Below are positions 41,628-52,060 of a stretch of 64,000 nucleotides of DNA, piece after piece. A program made the position numbers and the translations under genes. Source of the DNA: Collinsella ihumii. GTDB taxonomy: Bacteria; Actinomycetota; Coriobacteriia; Coriobacteriales; Coriobacteriaceae. Location of the stretch: NCBI RefSeq assembly GCF_900046475.1, contig NZ_FCOU01000001.1, positions 62,001-126,000 on the forward strand, in the 5' to 3' direction. The first letter of the stretch is position 1. Each line of letters opens with the position of its first letter. The notes under the pieces are model-generated. The model saw only the letters and a list, made by a program, of their open reading frames with translations, did not search any database and was not told where the DNA came from.

Positions 41628-43424
41628 CTACATGAGGCGCAGCCCGACCTCCTTCAGCTGGGCCATGGAGACCTCGCTCGGCGCGGCCGACATGAGGTCG
41701 GAGCCGGAGCTCGTCTTGGGGAACGCCATGACGTCGCGGATGGAGTCGCTGCCGGCGAGCAGCATGCACACGCGGTCGAGACCGAGCGCGAAGCCGCCCA
41801 TGGGAGGCGCACCGAAGGTGAGGGCCTCCATGAGGAAGCCGAACTGCTCGCGGGCGCGCTCCTCGGAAAAGCCCATGAACTCGAGCATCTTGAGCTGCAG
41901 CTCGGAGTCGTGGATACGCATGCCGCCGCCACCGGCCTCGAAGCCGTCCATGACGAAGTCGTAGGTGCACGACCCCATGGCAAGCGGATCGGTCTCGAGC
42001 AGGTCGAGCTCGTCGACATGCGGCAGCGTGAACGGCTGGTGCTCGGCCTCGTAGCGCTTGGCCTCGTCGTCCCAGTGGAACAGCGGGAAGTCGACGACCC
42101 ACAGGAAGTCGTGACCCGTGCGCTCGATGCCCAGCGCATCGGCCATGTGGGAGCGCATGCCGCCCAGGATCTCGTTGGAGGCGAGGCGCGGGCCGGCGGC
42201 GAACATCACCAGGTCGCCGGGCTCGACGTCGCAGCGACGGCGCAGCTCAGCCATCTCCTCGTCGGAGAAGAACTTCACGATGGGGCTGTTGATGGAGCCG
42301 TCCTCGCGGAACGCGATCCATGCCAGGCCCTTGGCGCCAAAGGTCTCGGCCACCTTGGCGAGCTTGTCGATCTGCGCGCGCGGCCAGGCGCCGGCGCCCT
42401 TGGCGTTGATGGCCTTGACGACCTGGCCCTCCGTGTTGGCGGCGCCTGCGAACACCTTGAACTTGGAGCTCTTGAACACGTCGGTGAGGTCGACGAGCGT
42501 CATGCCGAAGCGGGTGTCGGGCTTGTCGGAGCCGTAGGTGTCCATGGCGTCCCAATAGGAAAGACGGCGCAGCGGCGTGGGCATGTCGACGCCCATGTGC
42601 GCGAATGCGTCGTGCAGCACGTCCTCGAGCGCGCCCATGACGTCGTCCTGGTCGACGAAGCTCATCTCGATATCGACCTGGGTGAACTCGGGCTGGCGGT
42701 CGGCGCGCAGGTCCTCGTCGCGGAAGCACTTGGCGACCTGGTAGTAGCGCTCGACGCCGCCGACCATGAGCAGCTGCTTGAGCAGCTGCGGGGACTGCGG
42801 CAGGGCGTAGAAGCTGCCCGGCTGCAGGCGGGACGGGACGATGAAGTCGCGCGCGCCCTCGGGCGTGGACTTGAACAGACTCGGGGTCTCGACCTCCATG
42901 AACGCGCGGTCGTGCAGCGCGCTGCGGATGGCGAAGGTGAAGTCGCTGCGCAGCTTGAGGTTGGCCATCATCTCGGGACGGCGCAGGTCCAGATAGCGGT
43001 AGCGCAGACGGGTGTCCTCGGAGGTCTCGATGCCGTCCTCGATCTGGAACGGCGGGGTCTTGGAGCGGTTGAGCACCTCGACGCGGTCGGCCAGGACCTC
43101 GATCTCGCCGGTGGGGAGCTTGGGGTTCACCGTGTCCTCGTCGCGCGCGATGACGGTGCCGTGCACGAGGATGGGCCACTCGGGACGCATGGTCTCGGCG
43201 GTGTGGAACGCCTCGCCCGCAGCGTGCTCGGGATCGAACGTGCACTGCGTGATGCCCTCGCGGTCGCGCAGGTCGCAGAAGATGAGGCCGCCGTGATCGC
43301 GGCGACGGCTCACCCAGCCGGTGAGCTTGACCTCCTCGCCGATGTTCTCGGCGCGCAACTCGCCGCAGGTGCGGGTGTGCATGGAATGGATGTCGACGGG
43401 GTTTGCGATGTGGTCGGTAGCCAC
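41628..43424 (-). CDS. aspS: Aspartyl-tRNA synthetase
   Basis: A 598-residue class II synthetase. The N-terminal OB-fold binds the anticodon (TGWVSRRRDHGGLIFCDLRD). Motif 2 is FRDEDLRADRQPEFTQVD, the bacterial GAD insertion follows, and motif 3 is GGFALGLDRVCMLL. I chose GTG at 43424: AAGGAGG lies 6 bases upstream and the frame gives VATDHIANPV before MHTRTCGEL. A later ATG (MHTRTCG) would also include the conserved part but lacks a good ribosome site. Confidence 0.96.
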   Translation of the reverse strand: MATDHIANPVDIHSMHTRTCGELRAENIGEEVKLTGWVSRRRDHGGLIFCDLRDREGITQCTFDPEHAAGEAFHTAETMRPEWPILVHGTVIARDEDTVNPKLPTGEIEVLADRVEVLNRSKTPPFQIEDGIETSEDTRLRYRYLDLRRPEMMANLKLRSDFTFAIRSALHDRAFMEVETPSLFKSTPEGARDFIVPSRLQPGSFYALPQSPQLLKQLLMVGGVERYYQVAKCFRDEDLRADRQPEFTQVDIEMSFVDQDDVMGALEDVLHDAFAHMGVDMPTPLRRLSYWDAMDTYGSDKPDTRFGMTLVDLTDVFKSSKFKVFAGAANTEGQVVKAINAKGAGAWPRAQIDKLAKVAETFGAKGLAWIAFREDGSINSPIVKFFSDEEMAELRRRCDVEPGDLVMFAAGPRLASNEILGGMRSHMADALGIERTGHDFLWVVDFPLFHWDDEAKRYEAEHQPFTLPHVDELDLLETDPLAMGSCTYDFVMDGFEAGGGGMRIHDSELQLKMLEFMGFSEERAREQFGFLMEALTFGAPPMGGFALGLDRVCMLLAGSDSIRDVMAFPKTSSGSDLMSAAPSEVSMAQLKEVGLRLM

Positions 43425-43625
43425 AGGGGTCCTCCTTATGAGATCTGTGCCGCCCCGTGCCGGTACGGGCGGCTTGCCTACAGATTGCCGAACCTGCGTA
43501 GACGGCGCAGGCTGGGCAGTTGCACTAGCATAGCGAAAAACTCCCCTCTCCGCGCATACTTTACAAAGTGGAAGCAAACGGGACGCGGCAGCCTGCCCGT
43601 GGCGGCTCCCGCCGCCCCTGGGCAA

Positions 43626-43690
43626 GATGGGTTGAAACGAACCCGTCCCCACATAACCCAGCAACGAACCCGTCCCCACATGACCCATGC
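43626..43690. repeat. Dispersed repeat family B, tandem pair
   Basis: TGGGTTGAAACGAACCCGTC-CCCACATAACCCA followed by a second unit AACGAACCCGTCCCCACATG-ACCCA. It lies in the 43425-43900 intergenic stretch. Confidence 0.75.
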
Positions 43691-43850
43691 ATGTCAAGAC
43701 ATTGATTTGCACGGACTGTGCATTATTCGGCACCCTTATGCATAACTCGTGCACATTGTCGCAAAATGACCCAGTAAAAATGAATATTGATAGGTGTTTC
43801 CATACTGTTGCATGCATATTTTTTCTTGCCCATGCATAGTTATAAGAATT
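43688..43850. promoter_or_regulatory. Cluster of TGCA/ATGCAT motifs upstream of an amino-acid ABC operon
   Basis: At least eight TGCA motifs lie in about 150 bases, several as ATGCAT or TGCAT, in an AT-rich region just before the operon. The pattern resembles ArgR-type ARG boxes of actinobacteria (TGCAT half sites). It could bind an amino-acid-responsive regulator. Confidence 0.35.
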
Positions 43851-43900
43851 AGCATAGGGTCCACTCATGAATTCAACGGGGTTTTGGAAGGAGAACTCTC

Positions 43901-44752
43901 ATGAACATCACCCGTAGGCAGTTTGTCCCCCTGGCGGCCGCTTCCGCCATGGCCGCTTTTGGTGTCGCCGGCTGCAGCAACGACACCGCATCCACCGCCA
44001 CCGGCAGCACGCCCGCCGCTGACGCCGGGTCCGCCGACACCTCCTCCGACGGCGAGCTCACCCTGTTCGAGTCCGGCAAGCTGACGTTTGCCACCTCGCC
44101 CGACTATCCGCCGTTCGAGAACCTCGAGGACGGCGAGTACGTCGGCCTCGATATGGACCTCGGCCGCGCCATCGCCGACTACCTGGGCCTCGAGTGCGTC
44201 TACACCAACATCGACTTCGACGGCATCATCCCGGCGATCGTCGCCGGCGGCCAGGCCGACGCGGGCCTCTCCGGCATCTCCATCACGCCCGAGCGCGAGG
44301 AGCAGGTCCTGTTCACCGACCCGTACTACATCGACAACCAGGCCGTCGCGGTCATGAGCGACAACACCGAGATCACCGAGGACAACGCCGCCGAGGCGCT
44401 CAACAACGAGGCCGTCACCATCGCGGTCCAGAGCGGTTCGACCGGCGCCGACTTCGCCGCCGAGAACTTCCCCAACGCCGAGCAGCTGCCGTTCCCCAAC
44501 TTCACCGATGCCTTCGCCGCCGTCCAGGCCGGCCAGGCCGACGCGGTCTGCGGCAACAAGGCCGTCGTCGACCAGATGCTCGCCGGCGCGTACTCCGACG
44601 AGCACACCGTGCTGACCTCCGCCACCGGCGAGGAGTACGCCATCGCCGTCTCCCAGGACAACCCCGACCTGGTCGACGCCATGAACGAGGCCATCGCCGC
44701 GCTGACCGAGGACGGCACGCTCGACGAGATCATCGCCAACAACATGGGTTAA
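43901..44752 (+). CDS. Amino-acid ABC transporter substrate-binding lipoprotein
   Basis: A 283-residue family 3 solute-binding protein. The N-terminus has TRRQF, a hydrophobic core and lipobox VAGC, so it is probably a Tat-exported lipoprotein. The mature protein begins LTFATSPDYPPFENLEDGEYVGLDMDLG, shown here only as a family landmark in parts (PDYPPFE, GLDMDL). GGAAGGAG precedes the ATG. It heads a three-gene operon with a permease and an ATPase. A polar amino acid is the likely ligand. Confidence 0.92.
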   Translation: MNITRRQFVPLAAASAMAAFGVAGCSNDTASTATGSTPAADAGSADTSSDGELTLFESGKLTFATSPDYPPFENLEDGEYVGLDMDLGRAIADYLGLECVYTNIDFDGIIPAIVAGGQADAGLSGISITPEREEQVLFTDPYYIDNQAVAVMSDNTEITEDNAAEALNNEAVTIAVQSGSTGADFAAENFPNAEQLPFPNFTDAFAAVQAGQADAVCGNKAVVDQMLAGAYSDEHTVLTSATGEEYAIAVSQDNPDLVDAMNEAIAALTEDGTLDEIIANNMG

Positions 44753-44792
44753 TCCCCCATCACACGGCAACAGCTTACGCAACCGTTTGCTC

Positions 44793-44823
44793 GCGGCCCC
44801 TCTCCGGTGCGGAAGGGGGCCGC
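44793..44823 (+). terminator. Partial terminator between binding-protein and permease genes
   Basis: GCGGCCCCT and AGGGGGCCGC form a stem followed by ATTTCCC. Such attenuators often give an excess of binding protein over permease. Confidence 0.55.
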
Positions 44824-44858
44824 ATTTCCCATATGTAGAAGCTAGAAACGAGGCTCCC

Positions 44859-46172
44859 GTGAGTAGTAGTTCCACACGTCGTCATCTTGCACCGGCCCTG
44901 AGCGCCATCATCGTGGCGCTGTGCGCGTGCCTTCTGTTTGCCTCCACGCCCGCGCGCGCCATGGAGATCGTCAAGTGCACCGGGCGACCTAACTCCGAAG
45001 ACGACCCCACCGCCATCATGGGCAACACCCAGTCGCGCATCACCTTCGAGGCCACCGTCGACGAGGGGGAGAACATCTCCCAGCTCGTCCTGCACATTCC
45101 CGACGGCACGTCGTTCAACACCGACGACCTGGCGCTGACGCTGCTCACCGGCGACGACCTCATGACGCGCAACGAGGTCGACTACACCGAGACCGTCGAC
45201 GGGCAGGACCTCGTCCTCGACTTCAACACGCCGCTGTCCCAGGCGGGCCACCTGAACATCATCGTCTACGACGTCTACTTCCCCACCGAGGGCGGCGATA
45301 TGCAGGTCGAGGCGAGCTACTCAACCGCCGACGGCGCGGTCGATAACGCCTCCATCGAGGGCATCCCCGTCATCTCCGTGCAGGGCATCTCCGCCACCGA
45401 GGCGCTGTCCCAGTGGCTCGAGGAGCAGGACTGGGTGAAGGCGTGGAACTCCAACCGCTTCCTGCGCCTGTTCGCGGACCCGACGATCTTCGTGACGAGC
45501 TTCCCGGTCGTGCTGACGGGCTTCTTCATGTCCATCGCCATCGTCGCCGTCGCCTTCCCGCTCGCGATTCCGCTGGGCCTCGTGCTCGCGCTCATGCGCC
45601 TGTCCAAGTTCCGCCTGTGGCGCGGCATCGCCACCACCTACGTTAACATCGTGCGCGGCACACCGCTGTTCCTGCAGATCTACATCGCGTTCTTCGGCCT
45701 GCCGCTGGCGGGCATCAACATCCCCAACTTCCCGCTCGGCGTCGTCGTCATGATGCTCAATTCGGGCGCGTACATGTGCGAGATCTTCCGCGCCGGCATC
45801 CTCTCCATCAGCAAGGGGCAGACCGAGGCGGCGCGCTCGCTGGGCATGAACCGCCTGCAGACCACGCTCTACGTCATCCTTCCGCAGATGTTCCGCCTGG
45901 TGATCCCCAACCTCACGAGCGAGTTCATCACACTGTACAAGGACACCTCGCTGCTCGCCGCCGTCGGCATCATGGAGCTCGTCATGTACGCGCGCACCAT
46001 CGTGGCGTCGACCGGCTCCATCACGCCCTATATCGTGGCGGCCCTGTTCTACCTGGTCATCACCCTGCCGCTGTCCAAGGTCACGCGCCATCTTGAGGAG
46101 CGCACCCGCGCCGGGCGCAAGCGCAAGCGCAAAGGCGTCCCCGCGGCGTCCGCAACGACGAAGGAGGCTTAA
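44859..46172 (+). CDS. Amino-acid ABC permease with an N-terminal outer domain
   Basis: A 437-residue protein of unusual build. A signal peptide (about 1-32, ending STPARA) leads a beta-rich domain outside the membrane of about 150 residues (to about 190). Then comes a normal HisM/GlnP-type permease with about five helices and the EAA loop AARSLGMNRLQTTLYVILPQ. Ordinary permeases of this class have about 220 residues. The GTG start at 44859 follows GAGG. The outer domain has no family that I recognise; it might hold the binding protein or ligand near the channel. Confidence 0.88.
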   Translation: MSSSSTRRHLAPALSAIIVALCACLLFASTPARAMEIVKCTGRPNSEDDPTAIMGNTQSRITFEATVDEGENISQLVLHIPDGTSFNTDDLALTLLTGDDLMTRNEVDYTETVDGQDLVLDFNTPLSQAGHLNIIVYDVYFPTEGGDMQVEASYSTADGAVDNASIEGIPVISVQGISATEALSQWLEEQDWVKAWNSNRFLRLFADPTIFVTSFPVVLTGFFMSIAIVAVAFPLAIPLGLVLALMRLSKFRLWRGIATTYVNIVRGTPLFLQIYIAFFGLPLAGINIPNFPLGVVVMMLNSGAYMCEIFRAGILSISKGQTEAARSLGMNRLQTTLYVILPQMFRLVIPNLTSEFITLYKDTSLLAAVGIMELVMYARTIVASTGSITPYIVAALFYLVITLPLSKVTRHLEERTRAGRKRKRKGVPAASATTKEA

Positions 46173-46178
46173 CCGATC

Positions 46179-46955
<777 letters not shown>

Positions 46956-46959
46956 TCGA

Positions 46960-47003
46960 ATCGCCCGCCCCGTGCGCAAAGGTTTGCACGGGGCGGGCGA
47001 TCT
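46960..47003 (+). terminator. Intrinsic terminator of the amino-acid ABC operon
   Basis: ATCGCCCGCCCCGTGC and GCACGGGGCGGGCGAT form a 16-base-pair stem followed by CTTTTCC. Confidence 0.88.
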
Positions 47004-47059
47004 TTTCCGGAATGCTCCGTAGGCTGGGCAGATGCACCATGTGCGAGCTCGCCTGCAGC

Positions 47060-48439
47060 TCAAGCGCTCCCCAAGAGCATCCATTTCCACGCGGGAACGA
47101 TGTCGATATGGCCTTCCGGCATCTCGGCGCTTCCCTCCTCCCGCAGCGTGATCACGGTTCCCCCATCGACACGGGTCGCCTTCATCGCAGCAGACAACGA
47201 CCCGATTTCGCGAGCCCTTGTCTTCTCGGCGCTCATATCAACCGTAACCTGGTAGAGGGCATATGGCTCGGATGCCAAAGAGTCCCCTACCAGAAAATCT
47301 ATCTTCTCCCGCCGCGAAGAGGGAACGGTAAACGAGGTGATCGTCTCTATGCGGCGTCCCGAAGTCCTTCTCAAAAGCTCGATGAACACCGCCGTTTCCA
47401 GCCGTTTGCCGACATCCTGCTGATTGGCACGCGAGACCGCATAGGCCAAGCCGGCATCCGCTGCGTACACCTTCGGCGCTGCCGTGCTATCGGGCGCGAG
47501 CGATACCGAAAACTCAGGCAGCAGCTTGATGAGGTGCGCCCGCTCGAAAAGGCGAACCGTCTCGTTGATCGTTTCCCATGACGTCCTGTATCCCGCTGCA
47601 CGCAAGCCGTCGACCAGACGGTTGACCGACAGGTCGCACCCGGTATTGCGCAAGCAGAACAGGGCGACCTGTGTTGCGAGCGAAATGCCCACACGTGGGT
47701 ACCTGTCGACAACATCCCGAGCAACCACATCGCGCATATACGACTGCAACATCGAAATACGTGCACCCGGGGAAAGTCTTTGAACTCCCGGGAAGCCGCC
47801 CTCGAGAAGAAATCGGTCGAAGAGGGCCTCAAGCTGAGTTCTGAGCTGAGGAGACACGGCTCCATGTTCCCGCAGCTCCTCTGAAGTGGGAATATCAACG
47901 TCCTGGAATCCGCAAAACTCACGAAACGACAAGGGGAACATGCGGCACTCCAGAGAGCGCCCGCGAAACGTCGATGCGATCTCGTCTGCAGACATCTTGG
48001 AGGTCGACCCCGTGATCACGAGCGTAACGCGTTCGTGCTCAGCAATGCGCTGGCAGAACCCCTGCCAGCCATCGGCCTCCTGCACCTCATCAAGAAACAG
48101 ATATGAACCTTCGGACCGTGCCGTGGGAACTTGGCGCCAGTATTCTTCGACCACATCGTTCAGCAACGTCGAGGGAGCGGGGGCCAGCCGCTCGTCTGCA
48201 AAATTGAAATAGAAAACTCGGTCGCGCGCGACGCCCGCCTTCAGCAACTCGTGAATCATCTGAAACACGTAGAACGTTTTCCCGCTGCGGCGCATGCCCG
48301 TAATGATGTGCACGAGATTGAAGAGATTCGGCTTAGGAAGCTCATCGGTTATCTTCGTGCGCGCAACTACCGGCGGAAAGGAAAACTCAAGCGCTTCACG
48401 GACAAGCGCTGCATATTCTTGGGGAGCCGGAGACACCAT
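47060..48439 (-). CDS. AAA ATPase with DUF4143 nuclease-like domain
   Basis: A protein of about 459 residues. The N-terminal AAA_14 domain has Walker A TGMRRSGKT and Walker B SYLFLDEVQ. The C-terminal DUF4143 part (about 220-440) has KIDFLVG, similar to the core of PD-(D/E)XK proteins. Such genes are common in gut bacteria and mobile among them; function is unknown. Codon use is less GC-rich than in its neighbours, suggesting later gain. The start is unclear: ATG 48439 lies only 2 bases after AGGAGG, the next codon GTG would be better spaced, and a TTG is possible at 48481. Confidence 0.82.
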   Translation of the reverse strand: MVSPAPQEYAALVREALEFSFPPVVARTKITDELPKPNLFNLVHIITGMRRSGKTFYVFQMIHELLKAGVARDRVFYFNFADERLAPAPSTLLNDVVEEYWRQVPTARSEGSYLFLDEVQEADGWQGFCQRIAEHERVTLVITGSTSKMSADEIASTFRGRSLECRMFPLSFREFCGFQDVDIPTSEELREHGAVSPQLRTQLEALFDRFLLEGGFPGVQRLSPGARISMLQSYMRDVVARDVVDRYPRVGISLATQVALFCLRNTGCDLSVNRLVDGLRAAGYRTSWETINETVRLFERAHLIKLLPEFSVSLAPDSTAAPKVYAADAGLAYAVSRANQQDVGKRLETAVFIELLRRTSGRRIETITSFTVPSSRREKIDFLVGDSLASEPYALYQVTVDMSAEKTRAREIGSLSAAMKATRVDGGTVITLREEGSAEMPEGHIDIVPAWKWMLLGSA

Positions 48440-48545
48440 TTCCTCCTGTTCCTTGTCAGAATTCTCAAAGTCAGTGTACAACTTCTCGCCATCAAAGAGA
48501 AGTTGCGACGATATCTTCTCTCCGATGGCAAGAAGTTCAATAAGA

Positions 48546-48580
48546 ATGCCGCTATCTCATATACAGCGAGATAGCGGCAT
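48546..48580 (-). terminator. Intrinsic terminator of ppc
   Basis: ATGCCGCTATCTC and GAGATAGCGGCAT pair across 9 bases; on the minus strand TTCTTATT follows. It lies about 50 bases after the ppc stop codon. Confidence 0.75.
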
Positions 48581-48628
48581 CCGTTAAGCCGTTTAGAAAT
48601 GAAACGTGCCTCCGAAAGGTATGCGGTA

Positions 48629-51418
48629 TCACCCCGTGTTCTGGAGGCCCGCGGAGACGCCGGTCACGGTCGCAAGGATAAGGCTCAGGTACTTCGCCTT
48701 GGCCTCCTCGGAAAGGTCGCGGCCCTCGTCGCGCACGATGCGCAGGGCGCGCACCTGCGCGAGGGACAGCACGTCGACGTACGGGTCGCGCACGCGGACC
48801 GCGCGCCCCAGCACACGGCGATGCTCGAGCGGCCACTCGTCGCCCACGATCGCCAGCACCCAGCGACGCGTGAGCTGCATCTCGTCATACACCGCATGGG
48901 CCAGATCGGCGCGATCGCCCAGCGCCAGGTACATCTTGGCGAGACGGCCGTCCGTCTTGGCGATGGACATCTCCACGTTGTCGATGAACGTCGAGAACAG
49001 CGGCCACTCCCGATACGCCCGCCTGAGCGTCTCGAGGTCGCCGAACGCCTCGCAGGCGCTGCCCAGGCCGTACCACGCCGCCAGGTTGATGCGCGCCTGG
49101 CTCCAGCTGAACACCCACGGGATCGTGCGCAGGTCGTCCAGCGACTTGGCGCCCAGGCCGCGCTTGGCGGGGCGCGAGCCGATGGGCAGCAGGCCGACTT
49201 CGGTCAGCGGGGTCACCGTCGAGAACCACGGCGTGAAGTCGGGCATATGCAGCAGGTCGAGATACCGTTCGTGCGAGACGCGGTCGAGCTCGTCTGCCAT
49301 GGCGAGGTACTTCTCGGTCATCTCAGTGTTCGCGCGCTCCACCGACGGGGCGGAGTTGAGCAGCGTCGCCGCCGCGACCCCCTCGACGTGGCGCTGCGCC
49401 AGCACCGGGTTGCCGTAACGCGCGAAGATGACCTCGCCCTGCTCGGTTACCTTGAAGAAGCATCTCACCGAGCCGGCGGGCTGCGCCAGCACCGCGCGGT
49501 TGGCCGGACCGCCGCCGCGGCCGACCGCTCCGCCGCGGCCGTGCATGAGCACCAAGTCGATATCGTGCTCGTCGGCCCAGGCGGCGATGCGCTTCTGGGC
49601 GTAATGCAGCGCGAGCGTGGCGGTCGTGGGGCCGGCATCCTTCGCGGAGTCCGAGTAGCCGAGCATGACCTCCATCTTGCGTCCCGTCTGCGCGAGACGG
49701 GCCTGGACCGCCGGCAGCTCGAGCATGTCGTTCAGCACGTCGACGCAGTGCTCCAGATCCTCCAGCTGCTCGAACAGCGGGATGACGTCGAGCTGCGGCA
49801 CGTCCGAAGCGTGCGCGAACGCCAGGTTCGCCAGCTCGTAGACGTCGGCCACGTGCTGCGCCGACTTGGTGAACGAGATGATGTAGCGGTGCGCCATCTT
49901 GACCGCGTAGCGCTTCTGGATGGAGCCGATCGCGCGAAACGTGTCGAGCACCTCGCGCGTCATGGGTTGCAGGTCTCCGTGGATGCCGTGCTCGCGGATG
50001 TCCTCGAGCGCCCGCGTGTGCACGAGCGAATGCTGGCGGAACTCCATCTCCACCATGTGGAACCCGAACGACTCCGTCTGCCAGATGAGCGTCTGGACCG
50101 GACCGTAGGCGGCGCGCTCGGCACCTGCCGCGGCAAGCGAGCGCTGGACCACGCGCAGATCGGCCAGGAAGTCCTCCGCCGAGGCGTACATCACGTCGGC
50201 GTCGCGCGCCACCGTTCCGTCCAGGCGGTCGGCCATGACCAGCATGACGGCGCGATGCGGCTCGGATGCGGAGATGTCGCGCGCCCGGCTCGTGATGATC
50301 TCGCTCATCTCGACCTGATGGTTCCACAGGTTGAGCAGCTCGTCGGACGGAGCCGCGTATCCCGCCTCGAGGGTGAGGTTGCGGCCCACGCGGCGGCACT
50401 TGTCGGCGAGCGTCGCCACCATGTGCTTGTAGAACTTCGCCGCGACCTCGCGGCTCACCTTCGCGGTGACATTGGGGTTGCCGTCGCGGTCCGACCCGAT
50501 CCAGCTGCCCGGATGGAAAAACGCGGGGCAGACGGGCGGCACGATGCCGGCGCCTTCGCCGAGCACCCAGTCGTCGAAGCGCCGGTAGATGCGCGGAACG
50601 ATGTCGAACAACGTGTGGTCGAAGATGTCGATGACGGTGTCCGCCTCCTCGACCGGCGTCGGCTTCTTGATGGCGACCGGCGAGGTGCGCACGAGCGCAT
50701 CGATCTCCTGCAGCATGTGGCGCTCGTTTTCCGCAAGGTCCAGGCCGCCCAGATGGGGGCGCTCGGAAAGAAGCTTGCCGATACGCCTGATCTTGCCCTC
50801 AACGGCGCGGCGGCGCGCCTCCGTGGGATGCGCCGTGAACACCGGGTGGAACTCGAGCTTGTTCAGCAGATCCGTCGCCTCGTCCACGCCGACCTCGTCG
50901 ATCAGCTGCTTGAACGCAATCGTGAGCTCGTTGGACGGATCGACGTCCGCCTCGATGGACACCAGGCGCTCGCGATCGTGCAGCGTCTCGACGCGGTAGT
51001 TCTCCTCGCACAGGTTCGCGAGGTGGAAAAACGAGGTGAAGGCGCGCACCAGGGTCTCGAGCGTCTGCAGCGGCAGCTCGTCGACGAGCTCGACGGCAGC
51101 GCGAAACGCGCTGTTGCTGTCAGTGGTCGCCAGCGGCACGCCCTGCTCGTCGGTCTCCTCCGACGCGGCCGCGGCGCCGGGGTTGCCCTCGTTCGCATGG
51201 ATCGCGTGACGCAGCAGCACGTCGAACAGCTCGCAAATCTGGGGATCGTACTCCTTGAGCACGCGGCGCTCGAGCCGCTGGAACAGCGCCAGGTTGTCAC
51301 GCAGGCTGTCGGGAATCTCGATCTCCGACAGCGGTCCGCACGTCAGCGCACCGACCGTCTCCTTCAGCTCCGATAGCAGCTGCGCGCGCTCTTCCGGCTG
51401 TCCAATCTCTTCCGCCAT
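48629..51418 (-). CDS. ppc: Phosphoenolpyruvate carboxylase
   Basis: A 929-residue enzyme that makes oxaloacetate from PEP and bicarbonate. Catalytic motifs: FTAHPTEARRR, GSWIGSDRDGNP, GYSDSAKDAG, VLMHGRGGAVGRGGGP and the C-terminal QNTG. I chose the ATG at 51418, which follows GAAGGAGG; the longer frame lacks similarity. In a fermenter it feeds the reductive branch to succinate or aspartate. It is a single-gene unit. Confidence 0.97.
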   Translation of the reverse strand: MAEEIGQPEERAQLLSELKETVGALTCGPLSEIEIPDSLRDNLALFQRLERRVLKEYDPQICELFDVLLRHAIHANEGNPGAAAASEETDEQGVPLATTDSNSAFRAAVELVDELPLQTLETLVRAFTSFFHLANLCEENYRVETLHDRERLVSIEADVDPSNELTIAFKQLIDEVGVDEATDLLNKLEFHPVFTAHPTEARRRAVEGKIRRIGKLLSERPHLGGLDLAENERHMLQEIDALVRTSPVAIKKPTPVEEADTVIDIFDHTLFDIVPRIYRRFDDWVLGEGAGIVPPVCPAFFHPGSWIGSDRDGNPNVTAKVSREVAAKFYKHMVATLADKCRRVGRNLTLEAGYAAPSDELLNLWNHQVEMSEIITSRARDISASEPHRAVMLVMADRLDGTVARDADVMYASAEDFLADLRVVQRSLAAAGAERAAYGPVQTLIWQTESFGFHMVEMEFRQHSLVHTRALEDIREHGIHGDLQPMTREVLDTFRAIGSIQKRYAVKMAHRYIISFTKSAQHVADVYELANLAFAHASDVPQLDVIPLFEQLEDLEHCVDVLNDMLELPAVQARLAQTGRKMEVMLGYSDSAKDAGPTTATLALHYAQKRIAAWADEHDIDLVLMHGRGGAVGRGGGPANRAVLAQPAGSVRCFFKVTEQGEVIFARYGNPVLAQRHVEGVAAATLLNSAPSVERANTEMTEKYLAMADELDRVSHERYLDLLHMPDFTPWFSTVTPLTEVGLLPIGSRPAKRGLGAKSLDDLRTIPWVFSWSQARINLAAWYGLGSACEAFGDLETLRRAYREWPLFSTFIDNVEMSIAKTDGRLAKMYLALGDRADLAHAVYDEMQLTRRWVLAIVGDEWPLEHRRVLGRAVRVRDPYVDVLSLAQVRALRIVRDEGRDLSEEAKAKYLSLILATVTGVSAGLQNTG

Positions 51419-51702
51419 TCGCACACCCTCCTTCCGATGCAAGCGGGAAACCACCCACCGAGTAGTTGCTGCCGCCTGAAGAAAGAACACGTTAAGAACA
51501 ATCGCAAAGTATACGTGAGTCCCCCGCGTGCACAACAGGCTTCACAGAGTTCACGCTTTAGCAAACTAAATCAACCAATCAGCTGCCCCGCGCACACCGC
51601 GGCGCGTAGCGAGCGTGAGGGCAGAGGCTGCGCCAACGCAACGTGGGCCCACAGGCCGGACACGGAATGGATTGACCGGCATCTCCCCTGCGCCTCGGAG
51701 GT

Positions 51703-52007
51703 GGTCAATGAACGCACTCCCATTGCAAATACTCGTGCAGAATCAGCAGCATGGTCAATGAGTGCGTTCCCATTGCAAACAGTAATACCGAACCAGATTT
51801 GGTTTATCATATTATGATATGCGCTGAGATTCGGAGCGCCCTTTGGGGCCTCGCAAGTCCGAAAAAGCTCCTATACCCAACCTCATACAGAGTCATGAGC
51901 CGCTGTTGGCGCCTTTCCGCCACTTCGATTTGCAATGGGAGTGAGGTGATTGACCACAACTCAATCCTTCTATGAGAAATTGCAATGGGAATTCACTCAT
52001 TGACCAT
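51703..52007. repeat. Two-plus-two inverted set of a 28-30-base repeat
   Basis: GGTCAATGANYGCNYTCCCA followed by TTGCAAA occurs forward at 51703-51730 and 51753-51780, and reversed at 51928-51957 and 51978-52007. Both pairs have the same 50-base period, while the 22-base spacers differ. The centre (51781-51927) holds short AT-rich palindromes. The whole intergenic stretch 51419-52127 has no gene that I can support. Confidence 0.85.
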
Positions 52008-52060
52008 CTTCCGGGCGGCATTGGCCGCCCGCCCCCAATGACAGGGCCCGCAAAACGCAG

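Noticed and set aside
51703-52007. CRISPR array
   Set aside because: Only two repeats per orientation, spacers of about 22 bases, pairs in opposite orientation, and no cas gene in the window.
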